The notes below the pieces were generated by a model. The model was not told the DNA's origin. It made no database searches and saw nothing but the letters and a program-made list of their open reading frames with translations. Shown piece by piece: positions 51,545 through 60,800 of a stretch of 64,000 bases of DNA. The position numbers and the translations under genes were made by a program. The stretch is from Longimicrobiales bacterium (GTDB lineage Bacteria; Gemmatimonadota; Gemmatimonadetes; Longimicrobiales; Gaopeijiaceae), in the NCBI GenBank assembly GCA_029245345.1, contig JAQWPM010000021.1:620001-684000 (forward strand), given 5' to 3'. The stretch's first letter is position 1. Each line of letters opens with the position of its first letter.

Positions 51545-52882
51545 ATGAATAGGAACAAGATTCTCGGAATATTCGCCGCGTTCGCGCTGGTGACCCTGCC
51601 CGTCGCCGCGGAGGCGCAGGTCCGAATGACGGTCCCGCCGCAGTCGGAGTCCATTGCGCTGCAGGGAGCCACGATCCACACGGTCACCAACGGAGTGATC
51701 GAGAACGGCACGATCATCTTCCAAAACGGCATCATCACCGCCGTCGGCGCTGACATCGACATCCCAGCCGGTACGCGGGTAGTCGACGCGACCGGGAAGC
51801 ACATTTACCCCGGACTCATCGACGCATTTTCCAGCGTCGGTCTTTCCGAGGTGGGCGCAGTGGATATGTCGAACGACGTGAACGAAGTCGGGGACTTCAA
51901 CCCGAACATCAACGCGGACGTTGGCGTGAACGCGGAGAGCCGGCATATCGGCACCTCGCGCTCAGCGGGTGTCCTCACGACACTCACCACGCCGGGCGGC
52001 GGACTCATCTCAGGAATGTCTTCGGCGATGGCGCTCGAGGGCTGGAGCTGGGAAGAGATGTCCATGGAATCCTCGGCGGCGCTCAACATCAACTGGCCGA
52101 ACCCGAACCCGCGCGGACGCGGATTCGGTGGCCGCGGCGGCTTCGGGAATCCAGACGGGACCCCGCCCCCGACATACGAAGAGCGGGTGCTGCAGTTGAA
52201 GAACTACTTCGCGGAGGCGCGCGCCTATCGTGATGCCGTGGCCGCTGGCGAGGAGGTCCGTACCGACGCCCGTTATATAGCGATGACTCCGGCGTTGAAC
52301 CGTGACATCCCGGTCGTCGTGTCGGCAAACAGCGCCGCACAGATCAACGACGCCATCACCTGGGCGAAGGAAGAAGACGTCAGGCTCGTGATTCGCGGTG
52401 GGGATGATGCGATCCACGTAGCCGCTCGCCTGGTGGCCGAAGAGATCCCGGTCATTCTGACGTCGACCATGAGTGCCCCGAACCGGGATCATGAGGGCTA
52501 CGACGTGGCCTACGGCCGGGCCGCCGCTCTCTACAATGCTGGTGTGAAGTTCGCGATCTCCGGTGGCTCGGGATCGCTCTACACGGAGCGCCTGCCGTAC
52601 GAAGCTGGCGTGGCGGTGGCATTTGGGCTCCCGGAGGAGGAGGCAGTGAAGGCGGTGACGATCTATGCGGCGGAGCTCATGGGACTCGACGATCGGATTG
52701 GATCGCTAGAAACGGGTAAGCAGGCCACGCTGCTGATCACGACGGGCACGCCCATTGATATGACCAGCAACATCGAGCAGGCCTATATCCAAGGGCGTGA
52801 GCTCGACATGAACGACATTCAGAAGCACTTCTTCACGAAGTACATGGAGAAGGTGCGCCAGAGGATGCGGATCATTTCTTAG
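51545..52882 (+). CDS. Amidohydrolase-like protein without the HxH site
   Basis: A 445-aa exported protein (signal peptide ending AEAQ, residue ~25) with the amidohydrolase composite domain at both ends (GTIIFQNGIITAVGADIDI and GSLETGKQATLLITTGTP). The metal-binding GxxDxHxH is replaced by GLIDAFSSVGLSE, so neither His of the HxH pair is present; a Gly-rich segment (RGRGFGGRGGFGNP) lies mid-protein. It is probably a non-catalytic partner of the preceding double-domain enzyme, or uses another site. A strong terminator follows at 52929-52967. A partial copy of its 3' half is found at 55010-55114. Confidence 0.83.
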   Translation: MNRNKILGIFAAFALVTLPVAAEAQVRMTVPPQSESIALQGATIHTVTNGVIENGTIIFQNGIITAVGADIDIPAGTRVVDATGKHIYPGLIDAFSSVGLSEVGAVDMSNDVNEVGDFNPNINADVGVNAESRHIGTSRSAGVLTTLTTPGGGLISGMSSAMALEGWSWEEMSMESSAALNINWPNPNPRGRGFGGRGGFGNPDGTPPPTYEERVLQLKNYFAEARAYRDAVAAGEEVRTDARYIAMTPALNRDIPVVVSANSAAQINDAITWAKEEDVRLVIRGGDDAIHVAARLVAEEIPVILTSTMSAPNRDHEGYDVAYGRAAALYNAGVKFAISGGSGSLYTERLPYEAGVAVAFGLPEEEAVKAVTIYAAELMGLDDRIGSLETGKQATLLITTGTPIDMTSNIEQAYIQGRELDMNDIQKHFFTKYMEKVRQRMRIIS

Positions 52883-52928
52883 CGGAAGCGCAGTGGTCAC
52901 ACCTTAGGTCTGTCAGGTCGCAACAAGG

Positions 52929-52967
52929 AAGCCCCACTCGCACGAACCGGGTGGGGCTTCTTGTTTG
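52929..52967 (+). terminator. Rho-independent terminator after the amidohydrolase pair
   Basis: AAGCCCCAC and GTGGGGCTT form a 9-bp stem around a 13-nt loop, followed by CTTGTTT. It ends the two-gene amidohydrolase operon. Confidence 0.85.
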
Positions 52968-52981
52968 GCTACTTTCCAGCC

Positions 52982-54214
52982 ATGCCCACGCCCGCCCCCA
53001 TCTCCCCGCACCCGCTACGTCTTGGCTTCCTCTACAACCACGACGATATCCACCAGGTCGCCCACACCGCCCCGCTGATCTCGCCCTTGCAACGGTGCCT
53101 TCCCACCCTGGAGATCAGCGTGTTGACCTCCAGCCCCGAACAGGCCCGAGCCGTGCGATCCCACTTGGATCCGGAGCAGGCGGCGCCCGACTTCTTGAAC
53201 CTCGCGGCCGGGCTGTCGAGTCGGGTCCTCGAGCGCGTGATCGGTGGCGTGGCGCCGCTTCGGCGGCTGTCAGTGCTTCGGCGCAACCGGGGTCTGCTGT
53301 CCAGCTTCGACGCCCTCGTCGTGCCAGAAACCACGAGCACGTTCCTCAAGACCCGCTTCGGCGTGCGCGATCTCAAGATCATCTATGTCCCGCATGGCGC
53401 TGGGGACCGATCAGTCGGCTTTCGGCCGGAGGTGCGAGACGTCGATCTCGCGCTCTTGTCGGGTGAAAAGGTGCGCGATCGGATGGTTCGGGACGGACTA
53501 GTGAGACCCGGCGACCACGCGGTCATCGGGTATCCGAAGTTCGATGCATCGACAGGAGCCCCAACTCCGAAGCTCTTCGAGAACGACCGCCCCGTCGTCC
53601 TCTACAACCCGCACGCTGACCCACTGCTGTCCTCTTGGTATCGCTTTGGTGAACAGGTGCTCGATTACTTCGCGAACCAGGATCGGTACAACCTCGTCTT
53701 CGCACCGCACGTGATGCTCTTCCGGAGACGGGTGCACGCTTCGCTCGAGCATCGGCACGTGAGATTTCGGCCTCCGGTCCCAACACGGTTCCTCTCGATC
53801 CCTCACTTGCTGGTGGACCTGGGCAGCGAGCGCTCCATCGACATGACCTACACGCGCGCGGCCGATGTCTACCTGGGCGACGTCAGCAGCCAGATCTACG
53901 AATTCATGCGGCGGCCACGGCCCGCGTTCTTTCTGAACGCCCACGACGCCGATTGGCGGGCCGACCCGAATTATTGGCATTGGCGCCTCGGCGAGGTGCT
54001 GGACGATCCACGGCGTCTGGGCCATGTGCTCCCCGGCGCAGCCACGCGCGACGATCCGTTCCGGAAAGCGCAGGAGCAGGCGATGCGCGAGACGTTCTCG
54101 GTGATTCCCGGGCAGTCGGCTGGGGAGCGGGGCGCCGAGGCCATCGCGCGATTCCTCGCTCGGGAGTGGCCCGTGGAGACGGGTGACGCCACCCACGGAG
54201 GGCGACCCAAGTGA
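52982..54214 (+). CDS. CDP-glycerol glycerophosphotransferase-like protein
   Basis: ATG 52982 is chosen; the open frame begins slightly earlier inside the terminator tail. The 410-aa protein has a Rossmann-type GT-B look with motifs of teichoic-acid polymerases: IIYVPHGAGDRSVGF, VIGYPKFD, VVLYNPHADPLLSSWY and DVYLGDVSSQIYEF (the DxSS segment matches the family's nucleotide-phosphate site). These enzymes add glycerol-phosphate or other polyol-phosphate units from CDP-activated donors. No membrane helix. It overlaps the nucleotidyltransferase by 4 bp, which could make an activated donor. Its presence in a Gram-negative genome suggests phosphate-containing surface glycans. Confidence 0.78.
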   Translation: MPTPAPISPHPLRLGFLYNHDDIHQVAHTAPLISPLQRCLPTLEISVLTSSPEQARAVRSHLDPEQAAPDFLNLAAGLSSRVLERVIGGVAPLRRLSVLRRNRGLLSSFDALVVPETTSTFLKTRFGVRDLKIIYVPHGAGDRSVGFRPEVRDVDLALLSGEKVRDRMVRDGLVRPGDHAVIGYPKFDASTGAPTPKLFENDRPVVLYNPHADPLLSSWYRFGEQVLDYFANQDRYNLVFAPHVMLFRRRVHASLEHRHVRFRPPVPTRFLSIPHLLVDLGSERSIDMTYTRAADVYLGDVSSQIYEFMRRPRPAFFLNAHDADWRADPNYWHWRLGEVLDDPRRLGHVLPGAATRDDPFRKAQEQAMRETFSVIPGQSAGERGAEAIARFLAREWPVETGDATHGGRPK

Positions 54215-55011
54215 ATCGATCGCTGCCACAGGTAACCGCAGTCGTACTGGCGGGTCAGCGCCCTACTGGGGACCCGCTCGCGAGGCATTTCGGAAAACCA
54301 TACAAGGCGCTCGTTGAAGTCGGCGGACGTTCGATGCTCTCCCGGGTCGTTGAGACGTTATTGAGTTCTCCGAGCGTGGGAAGCGTCGTCGTGCTCTGCC
54401 AAGAGCCGGACCGGCTTCTCGTCGGGGACACGGCCGATCTCGCCGATCGGGCGCGGGTCCGTATGGTGGCGAGCGGGACCAGAATCGGAACCAGCGTCAG
54501 TGCGATCGGTGGCACGGCGACGGCCCCGTGGCCCGTCCTGGTGACCACGGCTGACCATGCACTCCTGACAACCGAAATGGTCGAGAGCTTCCGCGGCGGT
54601 GCCGGCGACTGCGGCCTCGCCGTCGGACTGGGAGAACGCGCCACCATCGAAGCCGTCTACCCCACAACGCGGCGGACCTGGTACAAGTTCTCTGACGGGC
54701 ACTATTCCGGAACGAATCTGTTCCTTCTTGGTGGCCAGGACGTCGGGCCGGCGCTCGCGTTGTGGTCGGATATCGAGGACCGTCGCAAGAGCGCATGGAG
54801 GCTGTTGGCCGGTTTCGGGCCGGGCCTCCTGCTGCGGGCGATCACCCGCACGATCAGCGCCCACGACGCCGTTCGGTCGGCGGGTCGGCGCGTGGGCGTC
54901 CACGCCCGCGCGGTGGTTCTTTCTCAACCCGAAGCCGTGATCGACGTGGACAAGCTTTTGGACGTGGAGCTGTCGGAAGAAATCCTGGCACGGCGTGAGG
55001 GCTTGGCATGA
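54211..55011 (+). CDS. MobA-like NTP transferase
   Basis: A 266-aa protein starting at a GTG that overlaps the preceding stop (GTGA). The N-terminus (VTAVVLAGQRPTGDPLA, then GKPYKALVEVGGRSMLSRVV) is the nucleotide-binding region of the NTP_transf_3 superfamily, with the Lys-Pro pair and downstream VLVTTADHALLT as the metal-binding TxxDxP-like strand. A YSGTNLFLL segment matches the sugar-phosphate pocket. It likely activates a sugar or polyol phosphate as a CDP/GDP derivative for its partner. MobA itself is unlikely because of the context. Confidence 0.78.
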   Translation: MNRSLPQVTAVVLAGQRPTGDPLARHFGKPYKALVEVGGRSMLSRVVETLLSSPSVGSVVVLCQEPDRLLVGDTADLADRARVRMVASGTRIGTSVSAIGGTATAPWPVLVTTADHALLTTEMVESFRGGAGDCGLAVGLGERATIEAVYPTTRRTWYKFSDGHYSGTNLFLLGGQDVGPALALWSDIEDRRKSAWRLLAGFGPGLLLRAITRTISAHDAVRSAGRRVGVHARAVVLSQPEAVIDVDKLLDVELSEEILARREGLA

Positions 55012-55114
55012 AGAGGGCCTCCGGCTCGTGGTGCGCGGCGGGGATGAGCCAATCCACATATCCGCTCGCCTGGTGGATGAAGAAATCCCGGTTATTCTCA
55101 CGTCACTAGGCTAG
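55010..55114 (+). pseudogene. Amidohydrolase fragment, partial copy of the 51.5-52.9 kb gene
   Basis: Starting at the last bases of the nucleotidyltransferase gene, the frame reads EEGLRLVVRGGDEPIHISA then RLVDEEIPVILTSLG and TAG. It aligns with the intact amidohydrolase at 52371-52462 (EEDVRLVIRGGDDAIHVAA, RLVAEEIPVILTST), and the DNA is also clearly similar. The parts before and after are missing. It is a remnant in the same orientation as the intact gene. Confidence 0.82.
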
Positions 55115-55150
55115 CGGACCCACCGCGGTCGGGTGTTAGGTCGCGGGTTA

Positions 55151-55182
55151 AAGCCCCACTCCGAACGTCTCCGGGGCCCTTG
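55151..55182 (+). terminator. Degenerate copy of the amidohydrolase terminator
   Basis: AAGCCCCACTCCGAACG followed by TCTCCGGGGCCCTT keeps the left arm of the 52929 terminator and a shortened right arm (GCCCC/GGGGC, five pairs). TTAGGTC preceding it also matches the sequence ahead of the intact terminator. It supports a decayed copy of the whole 3' end and might still terminate weakly. Confidence 0.5.
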
Positions 55183-55185
55183 CCT

Positions 55186-55245
55186 GCAAAAGCTTATTTG
55201 TATAATCTTTGTCTAATAATCTTTATACAACCCTTGTACATTCGA
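55186..55245 (+). promoter_or_regulatory. AT-rich patch C: promoter/operator of the RND operon
   Basis: This patch sits just upstream of the efflux operon (start 55262). It contains a perfect -10 type TATAAT (55201-55206), an inverted repeat TTGTATAA (55198-55205) and TTATACAA (55223-55230), and between these arms TTTGTCTAATAA (55208-55219), identical to the minus-strand motif in patch A. CCTTGTACAT (55232-55241) is the reverse complement of the ATGTACAAGG in patch B. A TetR-type operator controlling an RND pump is the obvious hypothesis, but no regulator gene is adjacent. Confidence 0.55.
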
Positions 55246-55261
55246 TTCGAGCCGCGATCAG

Positions 55262-56666
55262 CATGCACTTCCGACACTCACAGCGCGCGGCCATGACGGT
55301 CTTCGCGTTATCCGCAGCCGTCTTAGCGGCGGACGCAAGCGCACAGACACTAGGGTCTCTGCCCTCGACCCCCTGGTGGGAAGAACTGCGCGATGAAACG
55401 CTGACCGAGCTGCTGCAAACGGCCATGGCGGAAAACGGAGACCTCGACGCAGCAGTCGCCCGGATGCTTCAGGCCGATGCCGCCGCGGACCGCGCGAGGG
55501 CAATCTTGCTGCCTTCCGTGTCGCTCGACGGCCAGGCGACCACCGGGCCGCTCGATGGTCTGGGTTTCCAGTTTGGCGGTATTCCACGTGGAGAGGGCGG
55601 GAGTCCGACTCTGCCGTCCCTCTACTACACGGGTTCCGCGAACGCTCGCGCACGCTATCGGCTCAGCTCTTGGGGTTCGGAATACCGAACGCTTAAGGCC
55701 AGCCGACTTGAGGCGAGCGCGAGCCGCGGCGATGAAGATGGTGTGGCACTCGATCTCGTAGGCCAGGTGGCACAGACCTACCTCGACGTCCTGTCCGCGG
55801 CCGGTCAGGTCGAGGTGATCGCCCGACAGTTAGAGGTTGGGGAGCAACTCACGGAAGTCTCCCAATTCCGATACGAGCGCGGAGAAGCAACGGCACTGGA
55901 AGTCCTACAACAGAGACAGCAGCTCGCAACACTGGGCGCGACCCTCCCGCCGGCTCAAGTAGAACTCCGGTTGGCGCAGGCGCGGCTCGAAACACTACTC
56001 GGCAGAGATCCGGCGCGCACATCTGTAGACTTCTCAGCCGAACTACCGCCGGTCCCCATGGCTAGCGCCTCGATTTCGAGCTTCGACCCGCTCGGACGCC
56101 CCGATTTCCGCGGCGCCGTGAACCGGTCGGAAGCAGCCGACGAAAGGGTCTCGGCGGCGAAGTGGAGCGTGCTTCCTACGGTGGATCTCTCCGCCAACAC
56201 GGGCTCACAGTTTTTCAGAAGCCTTGCGACGACCACACAATCGACGTGGGGGGCCTCACTCACCGTGTCACTTCCTATCTGGGACGGGCTGGATCGCTCG
56301 GGGCGTGTCCGTGAAGCCTCGGCCAACGCCCGTGCGGCCCGATCCTCTCTCGAGCAGCGTCGTCTGGACGCCCAGGGCGAGGTCGTATCGGCCCGAATTC
56401 AACAAGAGGGCCAGCAGCGCCAGCTGTCCGCTCTGCGCGACCAGCTCGACGCCTCCGAGCGTGCCTTCGAGGAGTCGCGGCGCCGCTACCTCGCCGGACT
56501 GGCCACGGTACTCGATGTCCTGAACGCGATGAATGGGATGCAGCAGGCTGAGCTAGGTGTGATCCGGACACAACGCATCGCGCTGGCATCCTGGATCCAA
56601 CTTCGACAAGCAGTCGGCGGCCCCTGGACCCAGGGTCTGCGCCGACGCCTCCTGGAGTCGTCATGA
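55262..56666 (+). CDS. Outer-membrane efflux factor, TolC/NodT family
   Basis: ATG 55262 is preferred to the upstream start inside the AT-rich patch because it gives a clean signal peptide (MTVFALSAAVLAADASAQ). The 467-aa mature channel shows the two long helical pairs of outer-membrane factors: NGDLDAAVARMLQADAAAD and ANARARYRLSSWG in repeat one, and GRVREASANARAARSSLEQ and RYLAGLATVLDVLNAMNG in repeat two. It would form the trimeric exit duct of the pump encoded next. It overlaps the adaptor gene by 4 bp. Confidence 0.9.
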
Positions 56667-57814
56667 ACTGGAAACGCAATAAGGCGGCCCTACCGCTAAT
56701 CATTGTCCTCTCGGCCTTCCTGGCGGCCTTCGGGCTCGTGATGATGGCGCCCGATTCGGAAGCCGTTGTGCCGACCCGGGCTCTCCCGGCCGTCGCCACC
56801 ACGATCGTCGAGAGCGACGCCGTCCGATCGACTGTTGTCGCGAGCGGAGTCGCATCTCCCGCGCGTGAGATCACGATCATTCCGGAAGTCTCCGGCCGCG
56901 TCGTGTTGATGTCGCCCTCGCTCGTCCCGGGCGGTGTGGTAAGGGCGGGTGACGTACTCACCCGAATCGAAGCGCGTGCCTACGAGCTCGCAGTCGAACA
57001 GCAGCGGGGGCAGGTGCGCAGCGCTGAGCTGGAGCTGGAGATCGAAGCGGCCCGCCAGGAAACTGCTCGCGAGGAATGGAAGATCCTCGGCAACGGGGGA
57101 GAACCTTCTCCGCTCGTGCTTCGCGAGAGCCAGCGTGCGGCGGCCGAAATGAACCTGGCGTCAAGCAGAAGTGGGCTGGCTCGCGCGGAACTCGAGCTCG
57201 AGCGCACGGTGATTAGGGCGCCTTTCAACGCGTCTGTGGTCGAGGAGTCCGTCGACGTAGGCCAAGTCGTCGGTCCGCAGAGCACGATTGCGCGCCTCGT
57301 AGGGACCGACCAACTCAGAATCACTCTCTCCGTGCGGATCGAAGACCTCGCGCTCATCGACCTCCCTGAGAATGGGCAGGAAGGGAGCCCGGTAACCATC
57401 CGCCAGCGGCTCCGGACGGGTGAGCACGTCGAGCGCCAGGGGACCGTCGTCGGCCTTGTCGATCGACTGAACCCGCAAACCCGTAGGGCGGAGCTCGTGG
57501 TCCTCGTCGATGACCCGCTCAACCCGAACGGGGGCCTGCCCTTACTGCCCGGATCAAGCGTCGAGGGGGTGATCGAAGGACGTGTTCTCGACTCCGTCGT
57601 GCGGGTGCCCCGCGCCGCAGTATACGACGGCAATACCGTGTGGGTGGTCTCGCCGGAAGGCGTGCTGGAGAAGCGTGTGTTCGAGCCGGTCTGGGGAGAC
57701 GACGATGCTCTGTTCGTCCGCGAAGGCCTCTCCGCAGGTGAGGTTCTGGTGACCAGTCCGTTGAGCTCTCCGGTCGAAGGAACACCGGTGCTCGTGATCG
57801 AGGGCGGCGTATGA
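56663..57814 (+). CDS. RND periplasmic adaptor (membrane fusion protein)
   Basis: A 383-aa protein with an N-terminal anchor (ALPLIIVLSAFLAAFGLVMM) and HlyD-type order: beta-barrel/lipoyl half (EITIIPEVSGRVV and later VIRAPFNASVVEESVDVGQVV), an alpha-hairpin (residues ~105-175) and a membrane-proximal domain ending in VLVTSPLSSPVEGTPV. It links the inner-membrane pump to the TolC-like channel. It overlaps both neighbours (ATGA junctions), so the three are translationally coupled. Confidence 0.9.
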   Translation: MNWKRNKAALPLIIVLSAFLAAFGLVMMAPDSEAVVPTRALPAVATTIVESDAVRSTVVASGVASPAREITIIPEVSGRVVLMSPSLVPGGVVRAGDVLTRIEARAYELAVEQQRGQVRSAELELEIEAARQETAREEWKILGNGGEPSPLVLRESQRAAAEMNLASSRSGLARAELELERTVIRAPFNASVVEESVDVGQVVGPQSTIARLVGTDQLRITLSVRIEDLALIDLPENGQEGSPVTIRQRLRTGEHVERQGTVVGLVDRLNPQTRRAELVVLVDDPLNPNGGLPLLPGSSVEGVIEGRVLDSVVRVPRAAVYDGNTVWVVSPEGVLEKRVFEPVWGDDDALFVREGLSAGEVLVTSPLSSPVEGTPVLVIEGGV

Positions 57815-60800
57815 CGGACCTGGATTTGCAGACCGAGCGCGGCCCGATCGCATGGATGGCGAAGAACCCGGTCGCCGCCAACCTCTTGATGTTCATGATC
57901 CTGTTGGGTGGCCTGCTCGCCACCTTGGGTCTGAAGCAGGAAGTGTTCCCCGCCTTCGATCTGGACCTGATCACAGTTTCGGTACCGTACCCCGGCGCCA
58001 GCCCTGTTGACGTCGAGCAGGGAATCATCCTGGCCGTAGAAGATGCGGTTTCTGCCATAGAAGGGGTGAAGCGGGTCACCTCGGTGGCCCGGGAAGGCTC
58101 CGGATCCGTCTCGATCGAGCTCCTGCTTGGGGCGGACCAAGACCGGGTCCTAGCCGATGTCACCAACCTGGTGAACCGGATCACATCATTCCCCGGCGAC
58201 GTTGAGCGGCCCACGATCGCCGCAGCGGGCCGGCGGCAGCCCGTAATCTCCCTGATCCTCTCCGGTGATCAGGACCTGGCCACCCTGCAGTCGTTAGCCG
58301 AGACGGTTAGAGGCGAACTACTGGGCCTGAACGGCATTACCCAGATCGACCTGTCGGGCACGCGCCCGCTGGAGTTCAGTATCGAGGTGCCTCGAGAGGA
58401 GCTCGAAGCCTACGGGTTCACGCTCGATGAAATCGCCCAACAGATCCGTCAGGCCTCGGTCGATCTGCCCGGCGGTGAAATCGAGACCGCGGGTGGCGAG
58501 GTCCTGGTCCGCGTCGTCGATCGTCGTCGTCAGGCCGAAGGCTTTGAAAACATCGTCATCCGGGCCGAGGCCAATGGCGGAGAGCTCAGGGTCGGTGACC
58601 TCGCCACGGTAAAGGACGGATTTCGTGACACCGACCAAGCGCTCTTCTTCAATGGCCAGCCGGCCGTACAACTCGTGGTCTCCCGCGTGGGCAATCAGAC
58701 ACCGACGGAGATCGCCACGACGGTAAAGGCATACGCTGAAGAGCTGGCGCTGAGACTCCCGGAACCGATCAACGTCTCGACCTGGAACGACGACTCTGAG
58801 GTGCTCAGGGCCCGCATCGATCTCCTTATTCGGAACGCCGCACTCGGACTGGTGCTCGTCCTGATCCTGCTTGGGCTCTTCCTCAACCACGGGCTGGCCG
58901 GATGGGTCGCTCTCGGCATCCCGATCTCATTCTTCGGCGCATTCCTAGCAATGCTGCCGGTCGATCTCTCCATCAACGTCATCACGCTGTTCGCGCTCAT
59001 CGTGACGCTCGGGCTCGTCGTGGACGACGCGATCGTCGTGGGAGAGAACATCTACTCGTATCGATCTCGGGGAATGGACCGAGTACAGGCGGCCATCCTC
59101 GGGGCTCGGGAGATGGCGGTGCCCGTGACGTTCTCGGTGCTGACGACAATGGTGGCCTTCGCCCCGTTGCTCTTCGTCCCTGGCGTCACCGGAAAGATCT
59201 TCCGCCTGATTCCGCTGGTTGTAATCGCTGTGCTCTTCTTCTCGCTTATCGAGTCGTTCTTCATCTTGCCGGCTCACCTGGCACACGGCCGTGAGGGGCA
59301 GCCAGGACGCTTTGACAAGTGGTTCGCGCCGATCGACCGCGCACAGAATCGAGTCAGTGGCTGGCTCGCCGACTTCACCGAACGACGCTACTTGCCGACG
59401 CTGCGTCAGGCCGTCGAAGCGCGCTACGTGACCGTCGCCATCGCCACGGCGCTGCTCATGATGACGATCGGAGCTGTGGGCGCTGGTTTCGTACCCTTCA
59501 ACTTCTTCCCGCCGATCCCGGGGGACGTGGTCAGTGCGAGCGCTCGCCTCCCCTATGGCACGAACATTGAGAATACGCGTCGGGTTCAGGCCGAATTGGA
59601 GCGAGGCCTCCAGGCTGCGGTGGAGGCGGCGGGAGGAGAGGACGTGGTCCGCGGAGTCATATCGCGTCTCGGTTCCGGATCTGGTGGTCAGAGCGCCGCG
59701 GGTGGCGGGAGTCATCTGGTTTCGGTGGAGGTCGCACTCGTCCCTTCGGGCGAACGCGATTTCGACGCCGTAGACTTCGAGTCCTGGTGGCGTGACGCGC
59801 TGCCGCCCCTCCCCGGCGTCGAGGTCGTAAAGATCAGCGGCACCTCCACGCAGGGACCCAGCGCTGGGTCCGCGGTTGGTGTCGAACTCAGTCACGTCGA
59901 CAACGAGAAACTCGCGGCGGCTTCTCAGCTTCTCGCGACCAGTCTGCGTGACTTCCCCTCCCTGGTGAACGTCGACAACAGCTACACGGACGGGAAGCCA
60001 CAGCTCGACTTCAGGCTGAGGGATGAAGCGCGGGCCTGGGGTTTGACCAGCTCGGACGTCGCTCGTGCCATCCGCTCGGCGTTCTTCGGGGCTGAAGCGT
60101 TGCGCGAACAGCGCGGTCGCAACGAGGTCCGGGTCATGGTGCGCCTTCCGGAAGAGCAGCGCACTTCGGAGAACGACATCGAACAGCTTCTGGTCGGACT
60201 CCCTCAGGGAGGGACCGTGCCACTCGCCTATGTGGCCGACGTCGCGCGCGGGCGGTCACCTACTGAGATATCTCGGGAGGAAGGTCGCCGAACTGTGACC
60301 GTGTCAGCTGAGCTGGCTCCGGGTGTCGCGTCTTCGCGCCCCGCGATCACAGCCCTTACCCGCAGTGTCTTCCCCAAGCTTCGAGAGCAATTCCCGGGAC
60401 TGGAGACCCGTTTCTCAGGACAACAGCAGGAACTCAACGAGAGCCTGAGTTCTCTGGGCCCGATGTACCTGGTGGCCATGCTCATCATGTTCTCAATGAT
60501 CGCCATTCCGTTCCGGAGCTACATGCAGCCGCTGGTCGTGATGTCAGCGGTGCCGTTCGGCGTCGTCGGGGCGATCCTGGGTCACCTCATCATGGGCTTC
60601 GAACTCAGCATGGTGAGCGCCTTCGGCATCATCGCCCTGTCAGGGATCGTGGTGAACGACTCCCTCGTACTCGTAGACTCGGTAAATCGATGCAGGGCCG
60701 ACGGGATGGGTCTAGTGGAGGCTGTCATGGCGGGGAGCGCACGGCGCGTCCGGCCGATTCTACTTACTTCTCTCACGACGTTCATCGGCTTGGCTCCCAT

